In this document: positions 12,750 to 24,658 of the stretch, in pieces
How the letters are laid out: the number at the start of each line of letters is the position of its first letter
How positions within the stretch are numbered: position 1 is the stretch's first letter
Assembly: GCA_043228905.1 (NCBI GenBank)
Contig: JBHGNT010000014.1
Location: forward strand, 9,734,001-9,798,000
DNA from: Azolla caroliniana
Taxonomy: Eukaryota > Polypodiophyta
Length of the DNA stretch: 64,000 bases
Reading direction: 5' to 3'
Translations under genes and position numbers: made by a program
Notes under the pieces: model-generated
The model's database searches: none
The model's input: the letters and a program-made list of their open reading frames with translations, nothing else
Told to the model about the DNA's origin: nothing

Positions 12750-14700
12750 ATGTTCTCTCCATAATGTAAGTAAGTACTCCAAAGAAAGAATTGCATCTTT
12801 CTCAGTTTGTTGTATTATGTCTTTGCATGTTTAGAATGGAAACTGAGAACAATATCTGTCTTTATTAAGTGCACAGGCCAGTCTTTGCACTCTCAGTTTT
12901 GTACCCTTTTGTTTCTCAAATGTTTGATAATATACATCATTAGTCTGTCTCCACAAAGAAAACTTTAGGCTTATTCATATTCGTATGTCCAAGGAAGTAC
13001 AGACCCTGGTCTTTGTTCCTCTTAAGTCTGCATGTTTTCTATCTGTTATGGTTTGTAACGTATCATATCCAGGAAGAAACTTGAGTGTTTAAATCTTGTC
13101 CGTGGTCCATAGAACATCTAAGCTATCTTTGATGGTGTGACATTTCAACAACATTAGCTAGACTTCATGCTTACGCAAAACAAACCTCTTTCGATAATGA
13201 ACAGGAAATCTAGTTTTAGAGCTATGGTGAGCCATTTTAAAGTGCTGAGGTCTGTAGGTCTTGTTACTGATTTGTTGTCTTTTCTACTACGTTCAGTGGA
13301 GATTACCTTTGAAGCTCTAGATGTGGGTTTTTAGGGTTTAGGCTGTGTCTTATTGATTCCTCCTCCATTAATTATCAATAAAGAAATACCCAAAAAGGAA
13401 TGCTAGTGTTTGGGGTCAATAGGGTATCAACTTCCTTGTTCAAGAGAAATTTAGTTCTTGGTGTGAAATTAAGTCTTAGTATGTCCAAAATCTTAAGAAG
13501 ATGTTTGTTCGTATATTTGTAAAGAAACTAATCATGGTATATGATTTTTTGGAAAAAATAAATCATGGTATATGCCTGAATGTCCATGTCTTGTCGTGTC
13601 ACAGATTTAGAAAGGAAACTGAGGTGCTTTATCTTTTCTTTGTTGATCTCTGCGAGTCTCGTAATATCATATTTGTATGAATGTTAAGATTCTTTATAAG
13701 GTCATTTCAAGGTTAGAAATTGATCTTCATCTGGTTATTCTTGCTATATGCCCATTTAAAGATGGAAAACTTGAGTTTTCAATTAATCCAAACATAGATT
13801 TCCGTAATATATGTTACCAATTGAGTTATCATCTGGTCATTAATTCAGTTATTTGATTGGCATCCATAATACATGTGCGTTCTTCAAAGGCCTAAAAGTT
13901 AAGTGATTGGCAAGACATAACCGCTTTTACTTCTTCAAAAACTTGCTGAGGTTAAAATGGATGATTTTCTTTGCTGACGAATACAGGATGCAACCTGTAC
14001 ATATTCAGTGGATCATAGCATTTAAATTGCAAGAAAGTAGCAACCAAATTTATATGACCAAACTAAGAAGGAATATCAATGAAGCAATATTGTTGGATGA
14101 TCTTCCAAGGCATGATATCAATTAACTCGATCGGTATTGTCATGTTTTTGTTTTCTCTTAAATGGTGGTTGTATTATAAAACATGAAACATTTAAATCAA
14201 CTTCCTTAACTATGGCTAAGACGAAGACCAAGACTCTTTACTAGATGTCAATGATTTTTTCCAACTATCATTGACAACGGTAAATACTGATGTTTTGCTC
14301 AAAATATCGGAACTGGAATACTTCGGAAAATGCACAATATTTGTATAGTTCTGTAGAAATATTCATCCTTGTTCATTTGATGAAAGGTTTTGAAAATAAA
14401 GAATTTATTTTACACTAATTGTATGGTTGAGAACGTCTAGTATATCACATAACTTATGCAATGGCCAATCAGTCATCACATTAAAAGATTAATTGTGTAA
14501 TATGCACTCCATTTTCTAATGGGTAATACAGGAATTGTAATGAGGAAAAAAGACTCAGTATGTTATGTGGAAGTTAATAGTCAATATACGGATTCATGGT
14601 TGTAACTTGTAAATAAGATGTCAAGAGACTAATAGAGGGAAAACTTAAAATGTACTTCATTTGTGTTAGAGTATTCACTGAAAAGTTCACTGCCTAATGA
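12750..14700. other. 3' UTR of the small-protein gene and intergenic DNA
   Basis: Directly after the stop a GTAAGTAAGT string at 12766-12775 could be the donor of a 3' UTR intron. Several AG-ended pyrimidine tracts lie downstream, but no second coding segment was recognised. The remainder is AT-rich with no supported gene. Confidence 0.35.
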
Positions 14701-15113
14701 CAAGCACCAAATAAATTTGATGGCAAGCAAGGGCATGTTGGTAAGGGATGCAAAGAAGTTATTTTGAAAGGAAGGATTGAGGAAGAGGTAGGAGTATCGA
14801 GGCTACCATGCCATTCAAGGCGGAGGAGAGAATTATGCACATTCCATGATGATTGACAAAACAAGAAGCTAGAGTCCATTTATCACCCATACAATGCTAC
14901 ACTATCCCAAACTCAAATCCCTCCACTTTCCATTCTCTCTCTCTCTATCCCATCTCTTATGTGAAAACATGTCATCATATTAATAAATGTGTCTATTAAC
15001 ACTACAATAATACCATAATTGAGTGGTGTCAGTGATGTATTAGGTGAGATGAACACCATCAACAAAAGTATACCTTGTGTTTGCGGCGAGTCCAGCCTAG
15101 GAATAACACAGTT

Positions 15114-17325
15114 TTGGTGACCACAATTTTTGCACAGAGCAAGGATCATTGGGGGATGGATGTCTAGAGAGATGAACAAATCGGTCACTGTGCGAGCGAG
15201 GAGATTAGTCGAACGCTTGTGGAGATGGGAGGCATACCAGCAAGCAGCAGAGGAAATCCGGCAGGATCGGTCGTTCCCTAGAAAGCTATGGAGGCTCGCA
15301 GAAGAAACAATTCATAGACGGAGCCAATGCCATTTGGATGATGACAACAACCTTACTAGTCTAGTCGACATCGGCTCAGTATTATAGACTTTAGCAATAG
15401 GACTTGGTGATTCAAAAGCCTTTTCAGCATTTGAGTCGGGATCGGACAACGACACGGGCGATGAGCGAAGTGCCCATTCTAATTATCGATCTAATCACGA
15501 TATTCCAAAAGAGCCGGAGGAAGAGGAGTCTGAGAAAACACCAACACTAGAGTCGGACACTACAACACCGACACCCCCGACAGAACAAGTAATTCTAGTT
15601 CTAACACCGTCGACGGAAGAAGTTATCTCGGTACAACCATCGGTAGAGGAAGCCAATTTGGTGCCGACACTACCAACATAAGAAATCATATCGGCACCAG
15701 AACGTGCCGAAGAAGAAGATACAATGTCATACCCTTATCCAAAGTACAATGATGAGCCGGACGTTGAGGCACACATCCGTACATTCTTGACGACATGGGA
15801 AGCCAACCATGTCTCTTAGCGGCTAGCGGAACTTGAGGTGGAAAAATAAAAAATTGTGGAATTTGGGCTATCCCTAAATGGGCAGGCCGCAAGATGGTAC
15901 TCCCAACATAACCCAAAGGACTTTGTGACATTCCAAGCCATGCAAGACAAGTTCCTACGGCTATTTCACCGGTAGGTCGCCCAAAGGGAATTAACGAGAA
16001 GATTTTACGCCACCTATGAAGAGGTGCATGAAACAGTACTGTAGTTTATCATCCGATTTCAAAATCTTCACAAACAGTTGACGTGGGCGCCCCCGGAAGA
16101 TGAGGTCAAAGAAATATTTCTAACGGCTTTAAGAGAGCCACTTCGGACTACTTTGGTGGTTTTGGATTTTAGAACCAGTACTATCAATCAAATAATTGAT
16201 CGGGTGCTCGACATGGATCGGGCCCAGAATGGTAATCATATGGCGATAGGAACCTTACAACGAGCACTGCCCAAAGAAGAGGACCTCTGGTTCCGGCAGG
16301 AAATACAATGTACAACATGCTGCAATCCGAGACATTCAAGTTTAGAATGTACAATGTGAACGCAATGTGCACTGTGCCACTCACAGGCACATACCATCAA
16401 ACGATGCGAATATAACCTGTTGAATCGGCAAGCAACGCCGGTAAGTTAGATAGAGCCTCGAGAAGAATGGAGGCCATAAGATGATCGGTTTTGGAGAGGA
16501 TGGATACAAACTGGACGGACGATACGAGTATGATGACCGAAGGAGGGACGAGTACCCCCGGGACCGATATGATATAGACTACTCTCTGGAATATGACCAG
16601 AGAAGAGGAGCGGAACGAAGGTACTCGGACAAGCAGGGGTACTATAACCAATGCCACAATCAAAACCACCGTTGTGGGCATTACAATCGGAGAAATGAGC
16701 ACCGAGACATGGGACAAGAACACCGTCGGGGGCCTGACACAACAAGTAAAGCACTAGCACATCCGGAGCAACGAAGACCAGAAGAAATCAATCAAATGGC
16801 TCCTGATATGCAATCGGCAGGCGAAGATAAAGGCGAATTGAGCGGGGCCCAGAAAGTATATTGCTATTATTGCCGATAAGAAGGGCATTACAATAGTCAA
16901 TGCCCGGTCAAGATTAAGGAAAACCAGTCGATGGTAAATATGGTTATAGCCGAAGTCACCGATGTACAACAAGTTACGACCCAGTCGAAAGGGAAAACCA
17001 CAAAATGGGAGACATAGGAAGTGGTCCGGAGGGAGGCCATGGAATGGGTGCAACAAGCTGATCAACAGAATATCGACAAAATGTTGCAGGAACATGCCAA
17101 GTAGTCGGACGAAGAAATGGGCATAGCAGAAGAGGGCCCAACGTGGCAGGCATTGACGCAATGCCACATCATGTTTTTGCTTAGCCGATTACTACAATTA
17201 GTGACCTGTTTTACCGAAGGTCTTAAATTGGCATTGGTGCCACCAAAACCAACACGACACCAACGTATTTTACAAATCCGAGTGAAGGATCGACTGTGGT
17301 CGATGCAAACAGTCCGGCGGTGATG
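15114..17325 (+). pseudogene. Ty3/Gypsy gag relic (element J) with primer-binding site
   Basis: A PBS-like TTGGTGACCACAATTT at about 15114-15129 follows a probable LTR end (AATAACA). Then comes a gag with at least a dozen in-frame stops and one or more frameshifts. The capsid part (about 15720-16230) carries GLSLNGQAARWYSQH, the Retrotrans_gag hallmark, and RFQNLHKQLTW. A Cys-rich segment CTTCCNPRHSSLECTM lies near 16309, and a zinc knuckle CYYCR-stop-EGHYNSQC near 16859-16906, followed by an acidic linker. Protease, reverse transcriptase and integrase are absent; the relic stops at unrelated LTR-like sequence near 17325. Most stops are TAG where CAG or TGG is expected, consistent with methyl-cytosine decay. 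Confidence 0.8.
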
Positions 17326-17627
17326 TTGTTGGGTGGGGGGTGGAGCCATTCTCCCAAGAGGGTTGAGCGTGAGGAAGAGAGAGAGACACAATTATTGAGA
17401 GGCAAAACTTTTGCTAACATTCATGTCCCCTTGGGTGGGGTTATATAGTTACATTACATGAGGATCATAATCCAAGAACATCCAATGAGGCTTTTAGGTT
17501 AGTTACATAACCTTCTAACAACCTAGACCCACTTTACAACACTCTCATTTTTGCACACATTCACATAAATGTACATGTGTTTACACATATTAATATACTC
17601 ACACTTATGTGCACATTTGCACATACC
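17326..17627. other. LTR-like spacer sequence
   Basis: Begins with a TGATGTTGTTGGG-type sequence and includes a reverse-orientation TATATA (around 17443) and simple ACAT-rich DNA. It could be the end of another LTR, but no partner copy exists in the window and no boundary is certain. Confidence 0.25.
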
Positions 17628-18126
17628 TGTCACGGACACACTAAGCGCGGACTAGGACGGAGTACAGATTATGGGGCTACGAGCGACGGATGAACTTCGA
17701 GCTAGATGTGACGAGGCTAGGAACTCTAGATGTTGTGAGTGACATGAGGGCATGAAGACAGAAATAAAGATCAAGGAAACAAAGATGAGGCGAAACGAGA
17801 ATACTAGATTGATGTGTCAATGACTGGAGTTGAATTCCTTGAAAGGGACCAAGGATATTACACGTATTTATACAATTTCCGAGATTGAATATCTCTAGAA
17901 TATACTTGAGAAATATCTTGAGAATATACATGTTTAGAATATACCACAAAATAATTCTAGAATATACTAACGACTAGAATATTCTCGAATGTACTATACA
18001 TTGGACTATACAATATATACAAGTTCACAATTAAATGCGGATAATTCACAAGAGTTTCCATATGGTTAACATACCACAATGTATTGTGTGTGTTAAAAGT
18101 TAGAGGTTTGAGTTTAGATTGTGACA
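17628..18126 (-). mobile_element. Solo LTR (499 bp) with 5-bp target duplication ATACC
   Basis: The segment starts TGTCACGGACACAC and ends TTGTGACA, so it has TG...CA ends within a short inverted repeat. ATACC lies directly before it (17623-17627) and directly after it (18127-18131). No internal retrotransposon sequence is present, so it is a solo LTR left by recombination. A diverged copy in the opposite orientation lies at 60162-60620; matching landmarks are the GCGCGGACTAGGACG/CCCAGTCCGCGC end, the ACTAGATTGATGTGTCAATGA block and the TTGAATTCCTTGAAAGGGACC block. Orientation is taken from the TATAAATAC-like element of the other copy. Confidence 0.85.
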
Positions 18127-18542
18127 ATACCCTTAGAACATGACTTTTAATACAAATACTTCACTTATCTATCCACGTACCATCGCCTATACACTCATAC
18201 ACTTACAATCCCACGGATAACACATATGACATGCCAGTGGGACAGTGCCTTGCATGGGTGAACCCACATGCCGTCAATAAACATGAACATCGGTCCTCAA
18301 GGACCGGAACTTACAACCGAAATTGCCGCGGTCTTCTCCCATCATGTTGGTCGGAACTCCCTCGATCGAAACACGCGTAACACGAATAATCTTATATTTC
18401 AACGACACAAACCTCTCATTCGGTCGACACATCGGCGAATATAAGAACTTCGGTACTTTCTTTTAAGTCTTAAAACGATGTCGTGTATATGTGTGTGTGT
18501 TTTTCTTTATGTTATGTGAGTTGTAAGTTTACAAAATTTTGT

Positions 18543-18745
18543 CCATGCCCTTTGGTGTTTTTGGAATGTTATTCCTTGCTGCCCTCGAGTTTTTGAAATT
18601 GTGTTGATGATGCCCTTCGGTTTTTGAAATCTACAGCTGCCCTTAAGTTTTTGAAGATGCCCTTCTATTTTTTTCCATAACTTACCCTCAAGTTTTTTAA
18701 ATTCCTTTGGATGCCCTCACGTTTCGGAATTTTTATGTGTGCGCC
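18543..18745. repeat. Irregular array of TGCCCT...GTTTTTGAA motifs
   Basis: Seven or so copies of a 17-20 base phrase, roughly TGCCCTYRRGTTTTTGAA, recur at 18547, 18580, 18611, 18639, 18658, 18685 and 18712. Spacing is uneven (about 20-35 bases) and the third quarter of each motif diverges most. No reading frame runs through it. Confidence 0.6.
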
Positions 18746-19299
18746 ATTGTCTTTGTCTTTTTTCTTGTCTTCTTCTTCGTCGTCGCAATCTTCTTTCATC
18801 CTCCGTTACATCGATATGTATGAGGAGGACCCATGCAACTAGCATGGATCGAGAATCTACCCAAAGATTCTGTGTGGTGGTTTGAAGGATCTATCCGCCT
18901 ATTATGCAGAGAACGACACGATTGTTCCTATGTTTTGGTTGAGAAGAAGCAATCGTTGACAGTCATCGTTGTCTCTTCCATCGCAGGTATTGCGATGGAA
19001 GAGATGCAACTCTCTCTGCACACAATTGATGATGATGATGATGATGATTGTTGCCTGAACACATGATCAAAGCGACTGCAGAGATGGCGATGGTGATCCT
19101 GATCCAACAACAGACGACCATGGATAGTAAGGGTTTGTAGATGCGATGGATACTTACCTCTAGAGCCCTAACAAACACCTCCATACTCGAGAAAAGGTAG
19201 TGAGCTATGGTGTGGGGACTCATAGGATTATTGGCTCCACATGATGATTCCAATGCTTGCCTCCTCCTCCTTTGGTGCATGACATGGTTGAGGTATAGA
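18746..19299. other. Unassigned DNA with a (GAT)n run
   Basis: Contains a (GAT)7 microsatellite at 19028-19048, giving an Asp run in one frame and a Ser run in the other. Flanking open frames of 60-80 codons lack any recognisable domain. Confidence 0.4.
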
Positions 19300-20010
19300 C
19301 ACGTAAGGGTGTACCATGCGTCACGTTTATATGATCGGTTATAGTGAGGTAATGATCGAATAAAAAGACCACAAAACACACACAATGACACAATAAAGAT
19401 GACACAAGATTTAACGTGGAAAAACCCTCGATGAGGGAAACAACCACGGGACAAAGTCCAAAACCAATCGGACTATCACCAAAGAGATACAACACAAATA
19501 CAAGTTCTACCTCTAGATATACTAGAGATAAGTAGAGATGTGTAGCAAAATGTTGTACTGACAAAGATGGTACAATAATCCACAGAAATGAGGCTAACTT
19601 ACTGAAGCATATGAGTGAAAGCGAAGAGAGAATGAAACCCGCATAAAAAAGCCCACAAGTCGAAGTAATAAGCGTGTAGATCTCATGTTGAATAGTGGAG
19701 GTGGAAGGTAGATGAGTTGAGCACCAAGTTTTGCTATTTTTCCATTCTCTCCTCTTCACCATCATGTCTCCTTTCCACTCTCTCTTCTCTTTATACCTCT
19801 CAAAACAAAACGGTCGTTTTTCGTTTTGTTTTCCCTTTCCTTCTTTCTTTTCTTTACACACACTAAAAACATAACTTACATTTACCCTTTTCAAGAAATA
19901 ATGTAAGGGTAATAATTACTAAAGAAATAAAACGTTCGTTTTGTTTTATATTACTACCTACCACTAATAATAAATATCATTAAAAGAAAAAAGAACAAAA
20001 TAGTGATCGG
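19300..20010 (-). mobile_element. Probable Copia LTR fragment, minus orientation
   Basis: Carries the hairpin AACGTGGAAAAACCCTCG...CCACGG at 19414-19448. The same hairpin type, GTGG-TTTTTCCC/GGG-TTTTCCACGT, occurs in the Copia E LTR (25028) and in an LTR at 60795. Around it is AT-rich sequence with repeated AACG and CGTTTT blocks, typical of LTR rather than coding DNA. The boundaries are estimates and no internal domain remains. Confidence 0.45.
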
Positions 20011-20385
20011 ACACATTAACAAGACCATGCAGGAAGGCCATCGACCACGCTAGCCTCTCTCTCTCTTCTCTTATGGCTCTCAGCCTTTCCCTCCACCAAT
20101 ATCTTCTCTGCCTCCCCATCATCAGGCGGTGATGCTTCTCCGCGCGATTGATTATCTGATTGTTGTAGTAACTGCTATTTCAGCAAAGCGAGATTGCTTC
20201 AATCTGCCCACAAACAGAGGAAGGCGAAGCAGGGGTGTTGCCTGAATGATCGGAACCTGTAAAAAGAGTAGCATGGTTTATATCCACAGATGATGACGAT
20301 GAAGAAGCATTGGTGGTGATATTTGCGGATGATTATAAGGACTTCTTGAAATGATTACGGTTATGTATAATTGGGGCCATGATGA

Positions 20386-20612
20386 TGTTGGAAAATATAA
20401 GGAAAATAATATTATAAAATAAATAAATTGTAAAAGCAAAAGTATGATATGAAGATTCATACACATGAACAATTAAAGGACATGCTTGTCCTATAAAATG
20501 ATATGCACGCCTCTCTAGAGATTAGTAGAGAAAAAAATCAATTTCTAAATAAAAACAATTTATATCTCTCTCTCTCTCTCCCTCTCTCTCTCCATGTCTC
20601 TATTATTCTACA
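20386..20612 (+). mobile_element. 5' LTR of Copia element G (227 bp)
   Basis: Starts TGTTGGAAAATATAAGG and ends TATTCTACA. It is followed at 20613 by a perfect TGGTATCAGAGC, the initiator-Met tRNA primer-binding site typical of plant Copia elements. A (CT)n run precedes the 3' end. The partner 3' LTR is not in the window, because the element is cut at about 22911. Confidence 0.75.
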
Positions 20613-20838
20613 TGGTATCAGAGCAGGTTCCCTATTCTACCATAGAATAATCAAAGAACGGCTTGTAGATCAAACTTTCTGCACAGAAACAACAACAAAT
20701 CATAGAAAATCACAGAACGGCCCGTAGATAAAACTTTATGCACAAAAACAATAAATCACAGAACAGGCCATAACCTTTTACCCCTTCTAAGACTTGCAAA
20801 CTCTTGTCCTTTTTTTGAGCAAATAATCTTTCGTAGCA

Positions 20839-22911
20839 ATGGCTTAGGCAACATCTTCATCCCAAAACTTCATGTACAGAAAAACAACCATTAGCAAATT
20901 GAATAACAAAAATTAGAGTCTGGAGTAGCAAAATGTCTCTCCTTTTCAAACAACTGAAGTTATGGGCAGTAGTTAAGGGCACAAAGACACAACTCAAAAC
21001 GTCAGGCCCAAACTACCCTGCATGGGAAGAAAAAGCTCTAGCAGCAAAGTTAGAAATCATGTCGAATTTGGAATGCCAACAAGCCGATGCGATCAGAAAT
21101 TGCTGCACTTCAAAAGCCATGTGGATCGACTTGAAGAACGAATACGAACCAACTACAGACGAGAACCACGTCATGACTCTAAACTCATTAGTCGTTTTAA
21201 AAATGCAAGCGAAAGATGAAATGAATGCATTTATAAACTCATGGAAACAAAAATTAGATGGTTGTCTCATGTCAGGAATAGAAATCGAATCAAAGTTGCA
21301 AAGGCTCCTTTTATTAGGTGCACTACCACCATCTTGGAGCACTTTCGTGACCACCCAAAACTTCAATATAAATGCAACTCTCATTGACTTGATTAATTGT
21401 GTACGACAAGAAGAAGCCATGAAAAAGGCACGCCGACCTGAATAGACACAACACACATAAGCAATGATAGCATACAATAGCAAACAACCCTATCAAAACC
21501 AAAGAACAAAATGTAGGCCTAGAAACTATCTTGAAAACTCTAGTCCACAAATTGGACGCCTCCAGTTCTCACAAATTTTCTACATCATTTGCAAGAAATC
21601 TGGACACACAAACAATCAATGTAGGTTTAGACCAACCAGAAATAAACAATCATATCAAAGATTCAAATTATCTAGAGTAGAAGTCCATCTAGCTAAAGAA
21701 GTTTCGGAAGATGACTCATACCCAACCGAAACAAACAATGAAAAAGATGACGATGGCTATGACAACCTCATGCAAGCCTTTCTTACAGAAGCTTTAACTG
21801 CAGGAATCAATGCTAAACAGAAATTAGACAACACTTGGTACTTCTATACCGGTTCCACCCATCATATAACAAATAATAAACAATCTATTAGAAATTATAA
21901 ACCCTTACCAACACCAATTCCTGTCGTATTTGGCAATAATGGAAGCCTAAATGCTTTAGGAAAAGGGGATGTGAACCTTCTCCTACAAGACAATCAACTC
22001 CTCATTGTAGGCAATATCTGTTTTGTTCTTGGAATTAGAAAAAATCTATTATTTGTCTGTCAAGCAACCAAAACCGGCACATCCATAAAATTCAAAGAAA
22101 CATATGCACAGATTAAGCATAAAACTCCTGACGGACAGACAACAAAATACATCTGTAAACACCTAGATGAAGGACTCTACTGCATTCCATGCATACCCAC
22201 AACCACTACACTAGAAGCACACTATACATCAAGAAACGAACAATTTCTTTTAACAAATCTGTGGCACCATCGACTTGCACACACATTTAAAAGCAATAAA
22301 AAATATGCAACTACATAATATGGCATTAGGCCTTCCAAAAGCCCATCTCACAAATCTAAAAATCTGTGAAGCGTGCATTCTTGGAAAAATGCCCCAACAT
22401 ACTTTTCCACACTGACAAACCACAAGCAGTCGACCATTGCAACTTGTCCACAACGATCTCTGTGGCCCCTTTCCTACAAAATCAATTCGTGGATCATTAT
22501 ACTTCGTAAGTTTTATTGACGACTATAGTAAATTCACCATTATTACCTTCCTAAAAGCTAAAAACCAAGCTCTATCTGCATTCAAGAATTATCTCTCTCT
22601 CTTGTTGAAAATCTAACTAGCCAAAAACGTCAATTCTTACAAATGGATAGAGGAGGGGAGTATCACTCAAAAGAATTCATAAATTTCTGCAAATCACAAG
22701 GAATCCACCATCGAAGGTCTGTCCCACACACACCCCAACAAAACGGTACTGTAGAAAGGAAAAACAAGATCATGTTAAACGTTGCTCGTAGCATGTAACA
22801 TGCTGCAAAACTAGAATCAAAGTTCTGGGAAGAAGCCATTGCGACAACCTGCTACATTCAAAATTCAATCTACCGCCACTCCCTAGGCTTCCTTACTCCA
22901 TTTGAACTCTG
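20839..22911 (+). pseudogene. Copia element G: gag, protease and integrase remnant
   Basis: After the PBS a broken polyprotein runs to 22911. Gag (20933-21445) contains KALAAKLEIMSNLECQQADA and FINSWKQKLDGCLMSGIEIE, a UBN2-type Copia gag. A zinc knuckle CKKSGHTNNQC lies near 21590-21625. The protease motif reads FYTGSTHHIT where YVDSGAS is usual, so the catalytic Asp is lost (near 21845). Integrase pieces at 22255-22900 include WHHRLAHT, a VSFIDDYSKF block, MDRGGEYHSKEF and TPQQNGTVERKN, so the DDE residues can still be read across frameshifts. Reverse transcriptase and RNase H are missing; the frame stops at TPFELWY and LTR-like sequence follows. Confidence 0.85.
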
Positions 22912-23201
22912 GTATGTGTGATATGGCTTCAAAGGGATTCGAACCCATGACCTTGTGTTACATGGGATGAAACCTTACCATTAAACCATGAATTGTAATA
23001 CGAAAGATATTAGTTTCATCTATTATTTCTATAGGAAATTCATGTACATTCTAGATCACTCTGGAACATTCTAGAAACTTCAAGAGTAATCTTTACAACA
23101 CTATAAAAAGAGGCATAAGGCATTATTCCGAACCAATTTGGTTCTACGCCAGTCTTAAGCCTCCTAGTTGTTCTTGTATCGTTCTTCATATAATATTGTT
23201 G
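22912..23201 (+). mobile_element. LTR fragment with antisense tRNA-like block
   Basis: Contains, on the minus strand, a tRNA-like stretch at about 22921-22992: a TTAATGGTAAGG A-box-like part and a GGTCATGGGTTCGAATCCC B-box-like part. Downstream are CTAGAA-rich repeats and TATAAAAAGAG (near 23102), which could be the LTR TATA box. The organisation resembles the LTR at 60162. It interrupts or abuts Copia G. Confidence 0.5.
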
Positions 23202-23400
23202 AGAATCGAACTCAACTTCCCATAGAGACAGTGTTCACACTAGCCAGTTGACAACATACTAGGCTAGTTTTGTAATTAGTGGAAAGGGCACTTTCCCTAG
23301 ATTAGTTGGTATTTAAACCAACCCTTTGTAACTTAGTTACTGTTGGACGTAATATACAGTTTCTTGTTTAGAGCTCTCTCTCTCTCTCCTCCTCCTTGAC
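23202..23400 (+). mobile_element. LTR fragment starting TGTTGAGAATCGAACTCAAC
   Basis: The start resembles the first bases of the Copia A 3' LTR (53315) and the Copia C LTRs (34717). A TATTTAAACC segment near 23311 and a terminal (CT)n run are typical of Copia LTRs. It ends exactly where LINE coding sequence begins. Confidence 0.45.
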
Positions 23401-24205
23401 ACGGGATTGCTTCCCATTGAGATCATGGCCATGGAAAGGGTTGTTGAATACATGCTTACGGTTCAAAAGATTCCCTTACATCGGCTTCCTAGAATTGCGT
23501 GGGAAAGAAGCAAAAAGATCCAAAAGACACATAAAAGCAAAATTTTGTGCTCCGGTTGGATGCAAGATATAGAAAAATGGTTTGGTAGATGGGATGCGAG
23601 ACACTTGCTTCATGATGCATCATTAGATTCCTCTGTAAATGAGGACTTTTTGCAACGCCAATGTATCATGACATGGGACAAATGTGGAGGCTCGCGCTTC
23701 ACACATCATACTACACATGTTGCACCTAACTACAAAACCATATTCTTTACGAAACGGGGAAATCGTACACATCAATACATGTTAGAGCCCATACCGTTAT
23801 CTTCCATTCAAACCATTGCTTCCATGCGACTTAGCTCACATGCATTGCGATGTGAAACAGGGCGTTGGGGCACAAGTGATGAGAGTGTTCGGCTATGCAC
23901 ACTTTGCCCTAAACAAGTTTGCGAGTCTGAGTATCACACTTTGATACAATACTCTGCCTTTGATCATATTTGACCATGCTTTCCACATCTCTTCGATCAA
24001 GCCCAATCTTTGCATGAATTCCTCTCACAACCACAATGTGCACTCTCGATTGCAACATTCATTGGTAAAGTTCTTGAACATCGAGAGTCACTACTCACTT
24101 TGACACGTATCACGTGAAATGTAATATTTTTGGTCTCATAGGTCATATTTGACCTCCGAAGACGATAATATAATCTATCAATCAATCAATCAATCAATCA
24201 ATCTA
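23401..24205 (+). pseudogene. 5'-truncated LINE, ORF2 C-terminus and 3' tail
   Basis: The frame 23407-23973 gives 188 residues: LPIEIMAMERVVEYMLTVQK, then TRIAWERSKKIQK-like and GWMQDIEKWFGRWDAR parts, then a Cys/His end with CTLCPKQVCESEYHTLIQYS that matches the C..C...H..C module closing many plant LINE ORF2 proteins (last Cys replaced). Downstream sequence up to about 24175 continues the same domain. The element ends in a (TCAA)n run (24177-24203), a simple-repeat tail instead of poly(A). The start is a clean truncation against LTR DNA. Residues after LLLLETISFPI in the copy at 2886-3242 align with its beginning, so the two belong to one family. Confidence 0.8.
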
Positions 24206-24279
24206 TCTATCTCTTGTCTCACGTGCACATACACACACAAAGTTCTTCTGCTGCACAAAATCACTTTCCTTTATTTACA

Positions 24280-24658
24280 TGGTATTAGAGCGCGTGGTAG
24301 CTTGATCCAAGATCGTCTTTATATGTGTTGTGCTTAGGCTCGTATTCAGAGAGAAACGATTGATCGTTGTAGCAATGATCTGCATAGTTCGCATCAAGAG
24401 TAGAAGAAGTTCAACATTGAACACTCAGATGGGAAGCGCTCTTCCCACCGAGAAGCTCGATAGAACAAACTTTGCATTTTGGGAGTACAAGATGCATCAG
24501 TACCTTGTTGGACAAGGTTACTAGAGCTACATCGAGGGAGCCCACGAAATGCAACCCAACCCGACACACGCCGACTACATAGCGTGGGAGCAGATCGCGA
24601 GCCGTGTGTTGTACTGCATTGCGTCACGCGTTCATGACCACATGCTCAGATATATTCG
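24280..24658 (+). pseudogene. Copia element F: primer-binding site and gag N-terminus
   Basis: TGGTATTAGAGC at 24280-24291 is a one-base variant of the initiator-Met PBS, and the preceding TTATTTACA closes an LTR of which only about 70 bases remain. Gag starts at ATG 24429 and reads LPTEKLDRTNFAFWEYKMHQ, then GQGY-stop-SYIEGAHE. The stop is TAG at 24522-24524. The frame continues (ADYIAWEQIASRVLYCIASR) until 24658, where unrelated LTR sequence begins. The rest may have been lost when the Copia E/K/A nest formed. Confidence 0.7.

Noticed and set aside
22921-22992. Candidate tRNA gene on the minus strand
   Set aside because: It has box-like A and B parts but the acceptor and anticodon stems do not form convincingly; it sits in LTR DNA.
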